Shown here piece by piece: positions 11,325 through 22,911 of a stretch of DNA of 64,000 nucleotides. The DNA is from Smallanthus sonchifolius (lineage: Eukaryota > Streptophyta > Magnoliopsida > Asterales > Asteraceae): the NCBI GenBank assembly GCA_023525975.1, contig CM042042.1, forward strand, positions 48,495,880 to 48,559,879, given 5' to 3'. The position numbers and the translations under genes are program-made. Numbering within the stretch: position 1 is the stretch's first letter; each line of letters opens with the position of its first letter. The notes under the pieces are model-generated. The model saw only the letters and a list, made by a program, of their open reading frames with translations. It made no database searches and was not told where the DNA came from.

Positions 11325-12387
11325 GCTCTAAGGAGAATTGTTTAATTTTGATTAACAAATTCTTAAAAAAAAATCATAACTAAAACACACCCATATGCTT
11401 TTAAAATTTTAAATAACAAACATTATATTTAGCTTTGAAAGTTTTAATTTAAGAGTTAAGTATATGGACAAGTTTTTGGATTTGATCTTTATGTTTGAAG
11501 AATTATGTTAACAGTCTTAATTATGTATAAACGTAACATATTTAGTCTATAGTGTTTATGACACTTAACCTATCTATTAAATATTTTGAAAATAATGAAA
11601 ATATCCCTAGACAAAAAACTATAACATAACAAAAAAAATTACAAAAAACCCTATATTTTAACCCGTAGTTGTTAGCGGCAACACCACTTTTTTACTTTCT
11701 AAAAGCCTATTTTTTAATGTAGGGGTATTTTGGTCAATTTTAAAATATTTAACAGAAAAGTTAACTGTCATCCACTTTAGGGACCAAAAATGTTACATTT
11801 ATGCATAACTTGAGATTGACAGTGTAATTTTTCAAACTTAGGTACCAAATCCAAAAATTGAACATACCATAGGGACCAGTGGCGGATGGAGGAAAAATAA
11901 TTCAGCGGTATCAAGGGTATTAAAAATTTCGTTCAGTGGTATCGGGAAACATAAAATGATAAAATTTTCCACTACGCGTCAAAAGTTGAGGGGTACCGAT
12001 AGGTAACTCTCCTCATAAGGTAAATCCGCCACTGATAGGGACTATCAGTATACTTAACTCTTAATTTAATTGCCAACTCTTTCACATAACTGCCAAGTGT
12101 TATTACCAAACGTAATTTTAACTAAATTCTTCTGTCTCAAGTATGAAGAATTCAGATTTTGTTACTCTGAAGTCTGACCTAAGGATGCATAAAAACAAAC
12201 TTTAAAAGATTTCATGAAGCTCTCTAGTTAACCTTTCTCAACTCACTAAACAGGCCCTACAAGGACATAGAGTAACGTTCACATGCTTCAAATCCGATCC
12301 TGTAAAAAATTTTAAACTTTAACCAACTTACATTTTTTATTTTACTCCAATACATTGCCTAAACTTGACAAACATAACCCATCAACC
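10522..12387. repeat. 1.87-kb tandem duplication, copy A
   Basis: A non-coding block begins near 'acgtcctagtttctttatc' and ends near 'gacaaacataacccatcaac'. It is repeated head-to-tail as copy B. Landmarks in order are a 'ccggctagcctcgtcc' patch, three imperfect 'caggcacca...gtgacacttcgg' subunits of about 60 bp (10855-11040), a (TA)n run near 11291-11320 and a hAT MITE at 11877-12034. The copies differ by scattered substitutions and small indels, including a different (TA)n length. No ORF of interest is present. The block could be a non-coding transposon or solo LTR that became duplicated, but no TG...CA ends were confirmed. Confidence 0.8.
11877..12034. mobile_element. hAT-type MITE (CAGTGGCGGA family), in copy A
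   Basis: A 158-bp element beginning CAGTGGCGGATGG and ending ATCCGCCACTG is flanked by the perfect 8-bp duplication atagggac (11869-11876 and 12035-12042). The same insertion lies at the same site in copy B, so it predates the tandem duplication. A related copy is at 37265-37380. Confidence 0.85.
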
Positions 12388-14266
12388 TTATTGAAACGTC
12401 CTAGTTTCTTTATCTTTTAAAGTGTAAAAGCTTAGCGTAATTCTGGTCTCAGTTGTTAAAAACCTTATCGCTATGATGACAAAGGCACTTTCATTATATA
12501 GAAATATTATTTTACAAACATTGTTTTGAAATATATATTACAAAGGATGTAGGGATTCTTTTCTCCGGCTAGCCTCGTCCTTGGAAGCTTCATTCATTCT
12601 GAGTGTTTTTTCATGAAATGTTTTGAAAACGTTTGACATTAGCTTATGCTAAGTAAATACACTGCTTTGTTTGTTTTCAAAACCATTTCTTTTATTTATG
12701 GAACTCTTTGGTTCCTTAGTTCATTTTTTTCCAGGCACCACATGCCCCCCGTGACACTTCGAAAGTTACATGTCACGTCATTCAATTCATTTTCTAGTCA
12801 CCACAGGCCTAGTGACTCTTCAGACGTTACCTATGTCACGTCATTTAAATTATTTTCCAGGCACCATGGGCCCTCGTGACACTTCGGACGTTACATATGG
12901 CACATCATTTAATTCATACGAGGTCCTTTAGCCTGTAGGCGGCGCACAGCCCCTTGTTTCTCAGTCTCACAAGGTCCTTTTCGCCCATAGTCACGACCCC
13001 TTGTTTATAGTTGATTAGGATCTTGGATATCATAGAATCATAGCCTCCCAATTTATCAAGCACACATATGCAACACATATACAACATCTTGTCATATACT
13101 TTCATCATGCTTTAGAAACCAGCCTTATCCTAAACCCTTGTAAATAGAGTGTAACATTAGTGTACCCACCACCCCTTTATATATATTTTTTGGCTCTGAG
13201 GAGAATTGTTTAATTTTGATTAACTTAAATTCTTTAAAAAAAATCATAACTAAAACACACCCATAAGCTTTTAAAATTTTAAATAACAAACATTATATTT
13301 AGCTTTGAAATTTTAAATAACAAACATTATATTTAGCTTTGGAAGTTTTAATTTAAGAGTTAAGTATATGGACCAGTTTTTGGATTTGATCTTTATATTT
13401 GAAGAATTATGTTAACAGTCCCAAGTTATACATAAACGTAACATGTTTAGTCTATAGTGTTTATGACAGTTAACATGTCTATTAAATATTTTGAAAATAA
13501 TCAAAATATCCCTAGATTAAAAACTATAACATAACAAAAAAAATTAAAAAAAACCCCTATATTTTAACCCCTAGTTGTCAGCGACAACACCGCTTTTTTT
13601 CTTTCTAAAAGCCTATTTTTTAATGTAGGGGTATTTTGGTTATTTTTAAAATATTTAACAGAAAAGTTAACTGTTATCCACTCTAGGGACCAAAAATGTT
13701 ACATTTATACATAACTTGAGATTGGCAGTGTAATTTTTCAAACTTAGGTACCAAATCCAAAAATTGAACATACCATAGGGACCAGTGGCAGATTGAGGAA
13801 AAAAATTCAAGGGTATCAAGGATATTAAAAACTTCGTTCAGGGGTATCAGGAAACATAAAACGGTAAAATTTTCCACTACGCGTCGAAGGTTGAGGGGTA
13901 CCGATAGGTAACCCTCCCCATAAGGTAATCCGCCACTGATAGGGACTATGAGTATACTTAACTCTTAATTTAATTGCCAACTCTTTCACATAACTGCGAA
14001 CTGTCATTACCAAACGTCATTTTAACTAAATTCTTCTGTCTCAAGTATGAAGAATTAAGATTTTGTTACTTTGAAGTCTGACCTAAGGATGCATAAAAAC
14101 AAACTTTAAAAGATCTCATGAAGCTCTCTAGTTAACCTCTCAACTCACTAAACAGGCCCTACAAGGACATACAGTGATCCTGTAAAAAATTTTAAACTTT
14201 AACCAACTTACATTTTTTACTCCAATACATTGCCTACACTTGACAAACATAACCCATCAACCTTAT
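12388..14266. repeat. 1.87-kb tandem duplication, copy B
   Basis: This is the head-to-tail partner of copy A, with the same landmark order and the hAT MITE at 13783-13938. It carries an extra local duplication of about 45 bp near 13270-13345 (caaacattatatttagcttt twice) and lacks most of the TA run present in copy A. The start coordinate is approximate because the unit junction lies in shared sequence. Confidence 0.8.
13783..13938. mobile_element. hAT-type MITE (CAGTGGCGGA family), in copy B
   Basis: This is the orthologous copy of the element at 11877-12034, with the same 8-bp duplication (atagggac). Its left terminus has drifted to CAGTGGCAGATTG. The two copies have diverged since the tandem duplication. 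Confidence 0.85.
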
Positions 14267-14761
14267 GAATAAACTTCTAATAATACAACAAAATTAAAGA
14301 AGCTTCAAACTTTGTTTAAAAACAAATTTATGGTGTTACAACTTGCAACACCTTAGCCACATCACACATCGGTATGAACAGAGCCATAGATGAGATAGCG
14401 CGTTAACTAGAGTGCATCGCTTTACCAGGCATGAGAAGTTTTGGTGACACTAGCACAATGAGTCACATTAGAACTCCACATTTAAGCGTGCTTGGGTGAC
14501 AAATGGTGTCAGGACGGAAGACCTCCTAAAAAGTTCTCGACTCCTAGTTGCCTAAAACAAAGTCATAACCAAGTGGAGGCAAAACGAACAATATAATAGC
14601 CTTGGTAAGAAGTTATATTTGCATGGTTGTATCATCCAAGCATCCCTATTTTCATAGATATGTTTTAACAACGAAATGGTAGTTTCAACAGAAGTACAAT
14701 ACAAATCAACATTCATCAAGATGATCAAAATCGCAACAAAAATAATACCGAATTTAGATGC
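14267..14761. other. 3' flank of the small basic-protein gene, no gene seen
   Basis: No coding evidence. The right part (about 14600-14761) is probably the 3'UTR of the minus-strand gene that ends at 14762. Confidence 0.35.
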
Positions 14762-15085
14762 CTATTCAACGGCTTCAGTTCTCCTTCTCTTCTTACTTTC
14801 AGGCTTCATTGAATTACCTGCAACTTTCCTAACTTCATCTTTTTCTAAAGTTTTGCAACTTATATCAGATTTGGTTGAAGCTTCTTGATTTGACCGGTTT
14901 TTCTTCAGATTCCGGTGCTTTTCAAAATATGCAGGATCATTAAAAGCTGCAGAAGCGCGGCTGAGGTAAGCCGACACCGATTGTGAAGCTCCATTGTCAG
15001 AGGTTACAAAATCTGACAAGATATCAACGGATTTGAAGAGATTAACAGGTGTTGTAGATACAAGTTTTCCAGATACAGTCTTCAT
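14762..15085 (-). CDS. Small lysine-rich protein of unknown function
   Basis: This 107-residue ORF sits in a single coding exon. ATG (15085-15083) lies immediately after a good acceptor (gtttggattcag), and a probable 5'UTR exon at about 15440-15346 ends in CAG with a GTTTGT donor. The N-terminal half begins MKTVSGKLVSTTPVNLFKSV and contains D-N-G-A-S-Q-S-V-S-A-Y-L-S-R-A-S-A-A-F-N. The C-terminal half is polar and basic and ends in K-K-R-R-R-T-E-A-V-E, which could act as a nuclear localisation signal. I have a sense of similar short plant proteins of unknown function but cannot name a family. The UTR intron and clean frame support a real gene. Its promoter would lie toward 15.5 kb, just before the MITE at 15537. 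Confidence 0.7.
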   Translation of the reverse strand: MKTVSGKLVSTTPVNLFKSVDILSDFVTSDNGASQSVSAYLSRASAAFNDPAYFEKHRNLKKNRSNQEASTKSDISCKTLEKDEVRKVAGNSMKPESKKRRRTEAVE

Positions 15086-15345
15086 CTGAATCCAAACAAA
15101 ATGTCCACACAAATTCAGACAAATATGAACATACAATAAACCCTAATTCAGATAGAACATACAACAAATTTATGAAAATACTTAATTCAGATACAAAATA
15201 CGTAACCAAACATGGTAACCACTTCCGAATTCATTCAGTAATCACTTCATAATCTTAATTTTGATAGAACAAAGCGATAAACCCTAATTCAAATAGAACA
15301 TACAAATTGATGAAAATACTGAATGTAACAATTGAAATAACAAAC

Positions 15346-15440
15346 CTGCAATCGGTGACGGTGGAAACCGGTGAGAAATCTGAGAGAATCGAAGATGACT
15401 GAGAGAGAAACGATTATGATTTGAGAATTGAGAGTGCAAA
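15346..15440 (-). other. Probable 5'UTR exon of the small basic-protein gene
   Basis: On the minus strand a pyrimidine-rich leader (tctctctcagtcatcttcg and similar) ends at gattgcag followed by the donor gtttgtt. It pairs with the acceptor directly before the ATG at 15085. The 5' limit is approximate. Confidence 0.5.
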
Positions 15441-15536
15441 GCGTTGAACATGGCATGGATTTTACACGGATTTTGTATCAGCCCATTGGGCCGTGAACAT
15501 GGCCCAAGATATATTCATGTCATTCTCCATTTAGCC

Positions 15537-15743
15537 TGGAGGAAGTGCACAATGCGATTCACCGGTTTAAAGTTAAAACCGGATTGCTATCAAACTGGTT
15601 TGGTTTGTAACCGTTTTGACCGGTCTGAAACTAGTTTTTGATGGTTTTTGACCGGTTTGGTACGGGTTAAACCGGTTTTAGTCTATAGGATTATAAACCG
15701 GTTCGGGTCGGTTTTGTTCCCACCGGTTTTTTGTGTACCTCTA
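15537..15743. mobile_element. hAT-type MITE (TAGAGGTG family)
   Basis: A 207-bp insertion full of accggttt words is flanked by the 8-bp duplication atttagcc (15529-15536 and 15744-15751). The right end reads TAGAGGTACACAAAA inward. The left end is worn (TGGAGGAAGTGCACAA). It is related to the better preserved element at 34638-35326. Confidence 0.7.
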
Positions 15744-15751
15744 ATTTAGCC

Positions 15752-18700
15752 AAGGGTTTGTGAGAGCCATAAATAGTAACACTTTTGATGAATCAGAGAC
15801 CGTCAAGTGATAAGTTTTGATTGTCTTCTTTTTTTGATTTCTCACTTCTGTGTTTTATGCTAAATATATACGGATAGAGAGTATAACACAAAAAGGAGGG
15901 ACACCTTAGTTGTAGGGCGCACGTTTTGCTTCCATCATGGTTTTTTGATTTTCTTTTCTTTTGATTTAAATTTTTTTTTCCTTTTTGTTTTAATTTATAG
16001 GGGTACTCTCGTATTATCGGTATTCCCATTATACACACGACACACCAAAATATAGTACAAGAGGTTCCAACACTCAAACGAGCGTTATAACACAAAGTGT
16101 TCTAAACGGATAACTCCCCACTCTGTACTCTTTCTCTCTCTAGGAATTCTAGAGTGAGAAAGAGATGGAAGCAAATGAGCAACTCAAACTCTCAACCTGG
16201 TATGCTATATATAGAAATTCGGATCGCACCACGTGGCAAGTGGTATTAATATAAAATTAGGCTTGAAGCATGGACGTGCACAACCTAAGCACGGGCGTGC
16301 GGACAAATTTTTTTTTAGACCAGGCGGTACGTGTACCGCCCTATTCAAGTTGTACACAACCGTGTAAATCCTTAAGCTCCCATTTCGTGATTTAAAAGTC
16401 CAATCTCAATTCCTAAATCCATTTTCTCTTTCCCTTGATGCTTAACATCCAATTACCTAATTTTTCTCTTTGAAACTTCTCCATTTTTTTATCCCGACTA
16501 TAATCTGGGTTATTAATGTTTCGAAAACTGAAGTGTTACATCCAATCACTTCTAATCATCATATACATATAGAGATACTTATATCATTTTGTCATCAATT
16601 GTATGTTTAAACATACCCAACCATATACCCCCAAATTAACTTAATCAGGTCAAAATAACACACCCATTCATTTCTTTTGACCTAATCCTCCATTGATTGT
16701 CATAAACAACAATTAGAATACACCAAAGAAGTTACTTTAAATCATACACATCAACATTAATCATAAAAATCAGATAAACTCAAAACCCCAAATAGACATG
16801 CACATGGTTCAAATCTCAAATGGGTTTTCCATGAGTTCTAGCAACAACAATCCACCTAAACACGCAAGGATGTCTATAATAAAGTATCATTTCTTTTAGA
16901 GGTTAAGAATCTCTTATCTTGTTGCAAGTAAAATATTATAAGATTACTTTTTTAGTATTCCATTTAAAAATGATTAACGTTTCTTTGTTTCAACGAAACA
17001 AAAAAGATAAACTAAAAAATGGTTAAAAGATAAAAAAATGTGAATTGTTACTTTTGTTTTTAAATAAAGTATCATTTTTTATACATGTGGTTTTTATTTT
17101 ATTTTTACAAATAAACGTGTTATATTTTAATAAACGTTTTTTTTTCTTAAACAGCTATTTTTGTGTTTTTTTCTTGATTTTTAGCCCTTTTCATTAAGAT
17201 TTTTTTGTTCTTCTTCAATCTTCACCAATCACAATGAGATGGACGATGACAGGTTGTCAACTTGAGAAGTAGCAACAGAGAAAACAACAAAAGTATTGAT
17301 TATTTTTTATTTAACACAATCCATAATCAAGTGGTAGCTCTTGTTCATGTTTGTGTGGCACTATATCAATGGTTATGCCGTGTAGGGTGGTGACTCATTT
17401 ACGTGTCTATTCAATAGGTGGGGCCGTGAGGAGATAATGGTGAAAGCGTTTTTATCAGAATGGTGTCAAGGTATCTTAAATGGTGCCTCTTTCTGAGACC
17501 ACATGTAGTAGGTTGACGCCCACTTATATATTAGTTACAAAGGACGTTAAACACCATTACACGTGAATGAATGGGAGCGCAAGAGAGATATACGTAGAGT
17601 TAAACTTTGTTTTTCAATTTTTATTTTTTAGATAATCACGTGTTGCCATATCATCCATCTTTATTTAATTTTTTTAATTAAACCACTACACACTTTAAAG
17701 AGTTTAATTAGTGAGAGCCTCACTGATTATATGTGACATGGCAATCAATTTTTCAGTTTTTAGTTAAACCACTACACATAGTATAAGAGATCAATGGTTC
17801 TAGTCTCATGGTGGACGGTGGTATAGAATTTAAGAGTAGTTTAAATTGTCGTTCAAACGAATGATAAAGTGATTCACTAGATTTGTTTGTTTGTTTGTTT
17901 GCTATTTCATTTGGTTAAAGGAATGATAGGGTGATTTTTCCTTTTATTTTCCTTTTTTTATCCATATAAACTTATTTTATAAAATGATTATAATTATTAG
18001 ATGTAAGGCGCAATGCAAATTTTTGTAGGTGGAATAGAGAGGCAATATTGTCTAGGAGAAGGAGAGAGGAGGTGAGGATTATTTGTGCTCGACCATGGAG
18101 AGAGAATGTGTTTGTGAGAGGGAGAGGAAATGCTAAGGTAAATCCGTCCGTGAACGGCTAATTTACACATCCACTATTCATTCTCATAATTTTATGCATG
18201 TGTTTACTTTTAGACTAGAACCTTTAACTATTTAGAAAAGAGACTACAACTACAATAATATAGTTATTTGTTTAATTTTAACGGAGTCTTATTCTTTTAC
18301 AGATGATCTACTAGAGATGAGAATCCGTCCGTGAACGGCTAATTGGCACCCAGTAATCATCCTTATAAATCTGCACCTTTGTTTACTTTTGGACCGGACT
18401 AGAAAAACCTACCACCACAGTAATATAGTTATTTGTTTAATTTTAGACATTCTTTTACGGAATATGTTCAACTTATTCTTTTACGGATGGTCCACTGGTG
18501 ATGAGAACTAGAGAGTAAATGCATCACAACTACTCTACATACGTGTTAGATTTGTAATGGAGTTGGTAGTGATTTATATTCCAGAAGCTTCAAAGAGAAG
18601 TATTTGATTATTTGAAAATTATAGTTTTTATTGTGAAAAATATCAAAATGGATATTTTGTCTATCTAAATAAAAAAGTGGAGGCTAAGCCTTTTGAATTT

Positions 18701-18952
18701 AAAGGCTTAGCCGGGTTAGTACCGACTAAATATTCTTTTTGATATTTTTTAGATAACTATGTCCATTTTGGTATTTTTCCCTCTTTATTCCATTACCATT
18801 TTGTCTAATTTTTGAACTTTGATCGTTTGATATTTTATTCATTTGATTTTAACATTATTTTCAATCTTGTTAGCCACGAGAACATAATAATAAAAAAAAG
18901 GTAAAAAACATCATAATGTTATGTTATGATTCACCTAGTCACTACTCACTAA
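15752..18952. other. 3.2-kb intergenic region, no gene seen
   Basis: AT-rich sequence without a convincing ORF or RNA gene. The only internal structure noted is a diverged direct repeat of about 180 bp: 'aatccgtccgtgaacggcta' starts at 18141 and again at 18322, each followed by similar sequence including tagttatttgtttaatttta. The ORF at 15793-16095 (minus) shows no family resemblance. Confidence 0.4.
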
Positions 18953-20000
18953 GAGCACCTCCATCGCTGAAGGTTTTCTGCGTCCGGATCTACATGGCAA
19001 TGGAGGTTGAGGAGAGAGACATGAGAGATGGAAGAGAGAGATTGTGAGCCATCCGGATTTTCGGATGAAAGACGGACTAAGGTTGTGAGGAAAAGGGAGG
19101 AGAGAGGAGGGGGAAATCAGTGGCGGACCCAGTAATTTTTTCCATAGGGTCGGAAATTTTTGCGGTCGATAATCTATCGTTAAATATTAATTTTTTTAGT
19201 CCGGTTCAAGCCGAGCCGGGTCACTTAGTACACATATTATCACTAATTACAATTACCAAAAAGTACATATGGTATAGCTTATAACAAAATAATATTATAA
19301 GAAAAATTCAAGACTTAAAGAAAAATTAGGAAAAAGTTACCTAAAACCGTGAGGAGGCAGCGGCGTAAAGCTGTGAATCGTGAATCGACTAGTAGGGCTA
19401 GAATCGTAAATTCATGATTAGCGAAAAGGTTTGAAATCATGAAGATGCATGTCGAGAATCGTGATTAGCAAATTATTGTACTTCAGATTGCGTGAAGCGC
19501 GAATATGAAAGGTCGAGACGTTGATGGATCAGGATTGTCGCTACTTAGATTTTTTATCATGTTAAATTGTTTAAAATTTTAAATGAGTAATGAGTTAATT
19601 AAATATGAGTTTAATTGTCTAAATGGGTAATGGGTTAATTAAATATGAGTTTAACTATTTAAATGACTTAAGTTTATAGTCTAGTTTATTCCAAATGTCC
19701 AATCAAGTTATTAATTTAAATGGAGGTCGGTGTTAAAAATTAAATTTTCTTGGGGTCGGTGTTAAAAAATATTTTTTTTGGGGGTTAGTCAAAGATTTAT
19801 AGGGGTCGGTGTCAAAATTCCATAGGGGTCGGTCAAGATTATATCGAATATATAACAAATAGAAAAAAATTCATCGGGGTCAGCCGACCCACCTAGCAAA
19901 GCTTAAATACGCCAATGGGAGAAATGGATGGCAGGGGAGAAAGAGGAGGGGCCGGATGGAGGGCGGACACACGTTCACTTTCCCAACGATGGAAGTGCTC
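18953..20000. mobile_element. TIR element (GAGCACCTCCATCG), with nested MITE
   Basis: The left terminus GAGCACCTCCATCGCTGA (18953) mirrors the right end (cgatggaagtgctc, ending at 20000), read inward as GAGCACTTCCATCG. Both subterminal regions are purine-rich (gagagag, ggatgg). A clear target duplication is not visible, so the superfamily is uncertain. A hAT-type element (19118-19917) is nested inside and accounts for most of the length. Confidence 0.6.
19118..19917. mobile_element. Non-autonomous hAT-type element nested in a TIR element
   Basis: An 800-bp insertion starts CAGTGGCGGACCC. Read inward from the right it starts CATTGGCGTATTTAAGC. The flanks are ggggaaat (19110-19117) and ggagaaat (19918-19925), matching at seven of eight bases. 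There is no transposase. Repeats of ggggtcggtgtt occur near the right end. Confidence 0.7.
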
Positions 20001-20522
20001 ACATTCGAACAAACTTTTGACCAGGATTAAAAGAAAAACAAGACATCTAGCTAGCTAGAATGATGACTATTAAAAAAGAAAACACCTACTTTATAGTGGC
20101 ACGTTAAAGTTTGAAACGAGCTGAGTTTAAACAAGTTGGAGCCGAAATCGAGTTTATAACGATTAACGAGACTCATTTATATACAAGCTCGAACCCAAAT
20201 TTCAAATATCGAGCTTAACTAAGCTTGGAAGCATAAACAAGTTTATCATAAGAAAGATATGATATATTATATATAAAAATTATTCATTAGTCAAGTTCGG
20301 ACACAAACTCAAGCTCTCCAAAATTATATAGAGTTGAGTTCGACCTTACACAAATTCCGTCTTGTAAGAAATATAAGATAAATAGAAAGAGCCAACATAA
20401 TTTGATAATGACATTAAAATGTGGGAAACAGAAGAAAATGACAATCATCATAAATGGTACTCACTACTATTTATTTAAATACAGATGGACTCATGTAACA
20501 CTCAAGTCCATTATCAAATTAC
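20001..20522. promoter_or_regulatory. UGT upstream region with probable TATA box
   Basis: A tatttatttaaata string at about 20469-20482 lies roughly 40-55 bp before the start codon and could serve as the TATA box, with a short leader. Nothing else in the stretch is identifiable. Confidence 0.4.
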
Positions 20523-21959
20523 ATGGATCAAGATAAGCTTCACGTAGCAATAATCTCAAGCCCCGGGATGGGCCATTTAGTACCCGTATTACTACTCGGC
20601 AACCGTCTCGCCACCCATCACCACCTCCACATCACCATCCTCGCCGTCACCACCCAAACATCACCCGTCGAATCAAGCCTCCTCACTTCCCTCACCGCCG
20701 CCGCTCACATCAACATAATCAAAATCCCATCACCGGACATCTCTAACCTACTCCACCCGGACGCCGCCGTGGTCACCCAACTAGCCATCATGATGCGGGA
20801 AGCCAGAACCGGTATCCGGTCAGCCATATCCGCCATGAACCGCCGCCCACACGTCCTAATCTGCGACCTCTTCTCTAGCGAATCACTTCCGATAGCCGAC
20901 GAGTTTCACTTGCAAAAGTACGTGTATATCCCTACCCATGCACGTTTTGTCGCGCTAACGACGTATTTACCTGTTCTTGATAAAGAGGTGAAAGGTCAGT
21001 ACGTCGACCAGACGGAACCCTTAAGGATTCCTGGGTGTGTTCCGGTCTGGGGTCAGGACGTGCCTGACCCTATGCTGGACCGGAACACCAGACAGTATAA
21101 TGAGCATGTTCGGATGGGAATTAATTTCACAACTTTATCTGATGGGATTTTGATGAACACATGGAGAGATCTGGATCGTAGATCTCTCGATGCGTTAAAG
21201 TATAACGGAATCCTACGGTCTGTTGTGAAGGTTCCGGTTTATGATATTGGACCGTTGACTAGAGATGTAGACCCGGCCGGTTCAGATGAAAACGAAGTGA
21301 TTGAGTGGCTCGACATGCAACCGTTTGAATCCGTGCTTTTTGTATCATTTGGGAGCGGAGGGACACTTTCGGCTGAGCAGATAACCGAGTTGGCTTGGGG
21401 TTTGGAGATGAGCCAACAAAGATTCGTCTGGGTGACACGTCCACCTGCTAGTAGCGCCCATGACGGGGCGTTCTTCACCTCAGGGTCCGGTCCAAATAAA
21501 CAGCCAGACTTTCTTCCAAAAGGGTTTTTGGACCGGACCCGAAAGCAGGGTTTAATCGCCCCGTTATGGGCACCACAGGTGAAAATACTAAACCATCGAT
21601 CAGTAGGTGGGTTTTTGACACACTGTGGATTGAACTCGGTTTATGAGAGCATCAGAGGAGGGGTGCCGATGATTGTGTGGCCGTTGTACGCGGAGCAGAG
21701 ACTCAACGCCACGCTGTTTTCGGAGGAGCTGGAAGTGGCGGTCCGGCCTGCGGTGTTGCCGGCGGAGAAAGAGGTGGGGAGGGAGGAGATAGAGAAGATG
21801 GTGAGGAGTTTGATGGAGGGTGAGGAAGGAAAGATGATGAGAGAGAAAGTGAAATTATTAAGGCAAAGTGCCAAGGAAACATTAATGATTAACGGTTCAT
21901 CCTATAAATCAATGTGTGAGTTCATCAGTTGTTGCGAGATGAAGATGAAATCTGTGTAA
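20523..21959 (+). CDS. UDP-glycosyltransferase, UGT72-like (family 1)
   Basis: This intact, intronless 478-residue ORF is a normal length for a plant UGT. It should transfer a sugar, probably glucose, from UDP-sugar to a phenolic or lignin-precursor acceptor in the cytosol; UGT72 members glucosylate monolignols and hydroquinone-type compounds, and the acceptor here is inferred. P-G-M-G-H18 carries the expected catalytic His, with partner Asp115 in L-I-C-D-L-F. F-V-S-F-G-S-G-G (about 273-280) is the nucleotide-binding loop. The PSPG signature runs from W349-A-P-Q to E391-Q392, where the final Gln usually goes with glucose. One oddity is that the near-invariant Trp of H-C-G-W-N-S is Leu370 (H-C-G-L-N-S). 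AATAAA at 21972-21977 is a plausible poly(A) signal. Confidence 0.92.
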   Translation: MDQDKLHVAIISSPGMGHLVPVLLLGNRLATHHHLHITILAVTTQTSPVESSLLTSLTAAAHINIIKIPSPDISNLLHPDAAVVTQLAIMMREARTGIRSAISAMNRRPHVLICDLFSSESLPIADEFHLQKYVYIPTHARFVALTTYLPVLDKEVKGQYVDQTEPLRIPGCVPVWGQDVPDPMLDRNTRQYNEHVRMGINFTTLSDGILMNTWRDLDRRSLDALKYNGILRSVVKVPVYDIGPLTRDVDPAGSDENEVIEWLDMQPFESVLFVSFGSGGTLSAEQITELAWGLEMSQQRFVWVTRPPASSAHDGAFFTSGSGPNKQPDFLPKGFLDRTRKQGLIAPLWAPQVKILNHRSVGGFLTHCGLNSVYESIRGGVPMIVWPLYAEQRLNATLFSEELEVAVRPAVLPAEKEVGREEIEKMVRSLMEGEEGKMMREKVKLLRQSAKETLMINGSSYKSMCEFISCCEMKMKSV

Positions 21960-21977
21960 CTAGCTAGTTCCAATAAA

Positions 21978-22386
21978 TGAGGAATTAGTGACTATCGATA
22001 GGTGTTTAAGTGTTTTTTTTATGTGTTCGAATTATAAATATTACTTTTGTATCGGGGAAATAAAATGAAAGTTTTTCAGGATCAAACCCGTAATTTCTTA
22101 AAGTTAGGGACCATATACGTAATTTGATCAAACCATAAAGACCATCCGTGTAATTAACTCTATTATTTTTTAGTATTCTTAACAAAAATGTCTATAAAAG
22201 TATAAAACATACCCATCTTTCCTTCCTTGCTGCCGACATAAGAAAGTGCTATCAAATAAAATGTTATTAAAATGTTCTCCTTCAACCCAAACTTTACAAC
22301 TAATTATTTTAGCGTCCTTCACATTTAAGGGGTCTTTTAGAATTAGTTGGCATCCCTTAAAAAGAAAATACTATAGTCCTCTTGAG
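21978..22386. other. UGT 3' flank, no gene seen
   Basis: AT-rich sequence with no supported feature before the hAT MITE. Confidence 0.35.
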
Positions 22387-22911
22387 CAATGTTTTCAGAA
22401 CCGGACCGGACAACGAACCGGACGTCTTAGAGGTTTACTGGTCAGACCGGTCGGATCGGATTCAAGAACCGGATGACGCAATAAATAATATAAATATTCA
22501 TAAAAATATATAGAAAAATATAAAAATTCCAAATACTACATATACAACCATTTAAACAATTTTGAGTCAAGGACGAGGGTTGTAGGTCTGTATGAATTTT
22601 AATTCTTTTGAATCTTCAATTTTAATTTTGATTAGGGTTTTGGAGGACCTGTGGCAGCGTATAAGTTAAAAGGAAAGAGTCAAATTGAGTTAAAATTGTA
22701 AATAGAAGTAAGTAGGAGGACTATAAGATAAAAAAATAGTAAAAAATTTTAAAAATAAAATAAAATTAAACTACCCGGTTCGCGGTTCGACCGCTGAACC
22801 GCTTGAACCGCCCGGTTCAACCAGCAAACGGTCTCAGAGCATGTAACCGGACCGGTGGAGGTCCCGGTTCCCGGTCCGACCGGCCGGTCCGGTCCGGTTT
22901 TCAAAACATTG
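22387..22911. mobile_element. hAT-type MITE (CAATGTTTTC family)
   Basis: This 525-bp element has termini CAATGTTTTCAGAACCGG and, inward from the right, CAATGTTTTGAAAACCGG. The flanks ctcttgag (22379-22386) and ctattgag (22912-22919) agree at seven of eight bases. Ends are dense in accgg and ggaccgg words. Related copies lie in an OOP intron (about 41319-41690) and upstream of the PAP gene (59134-60303). Confidence 0.8.

Noticed and set aside
15793..16095. 100-residue minus-strand ORF
   Set aside because: Low-complexity Lys-rich translation of T-rich DNA with no family resemblance.
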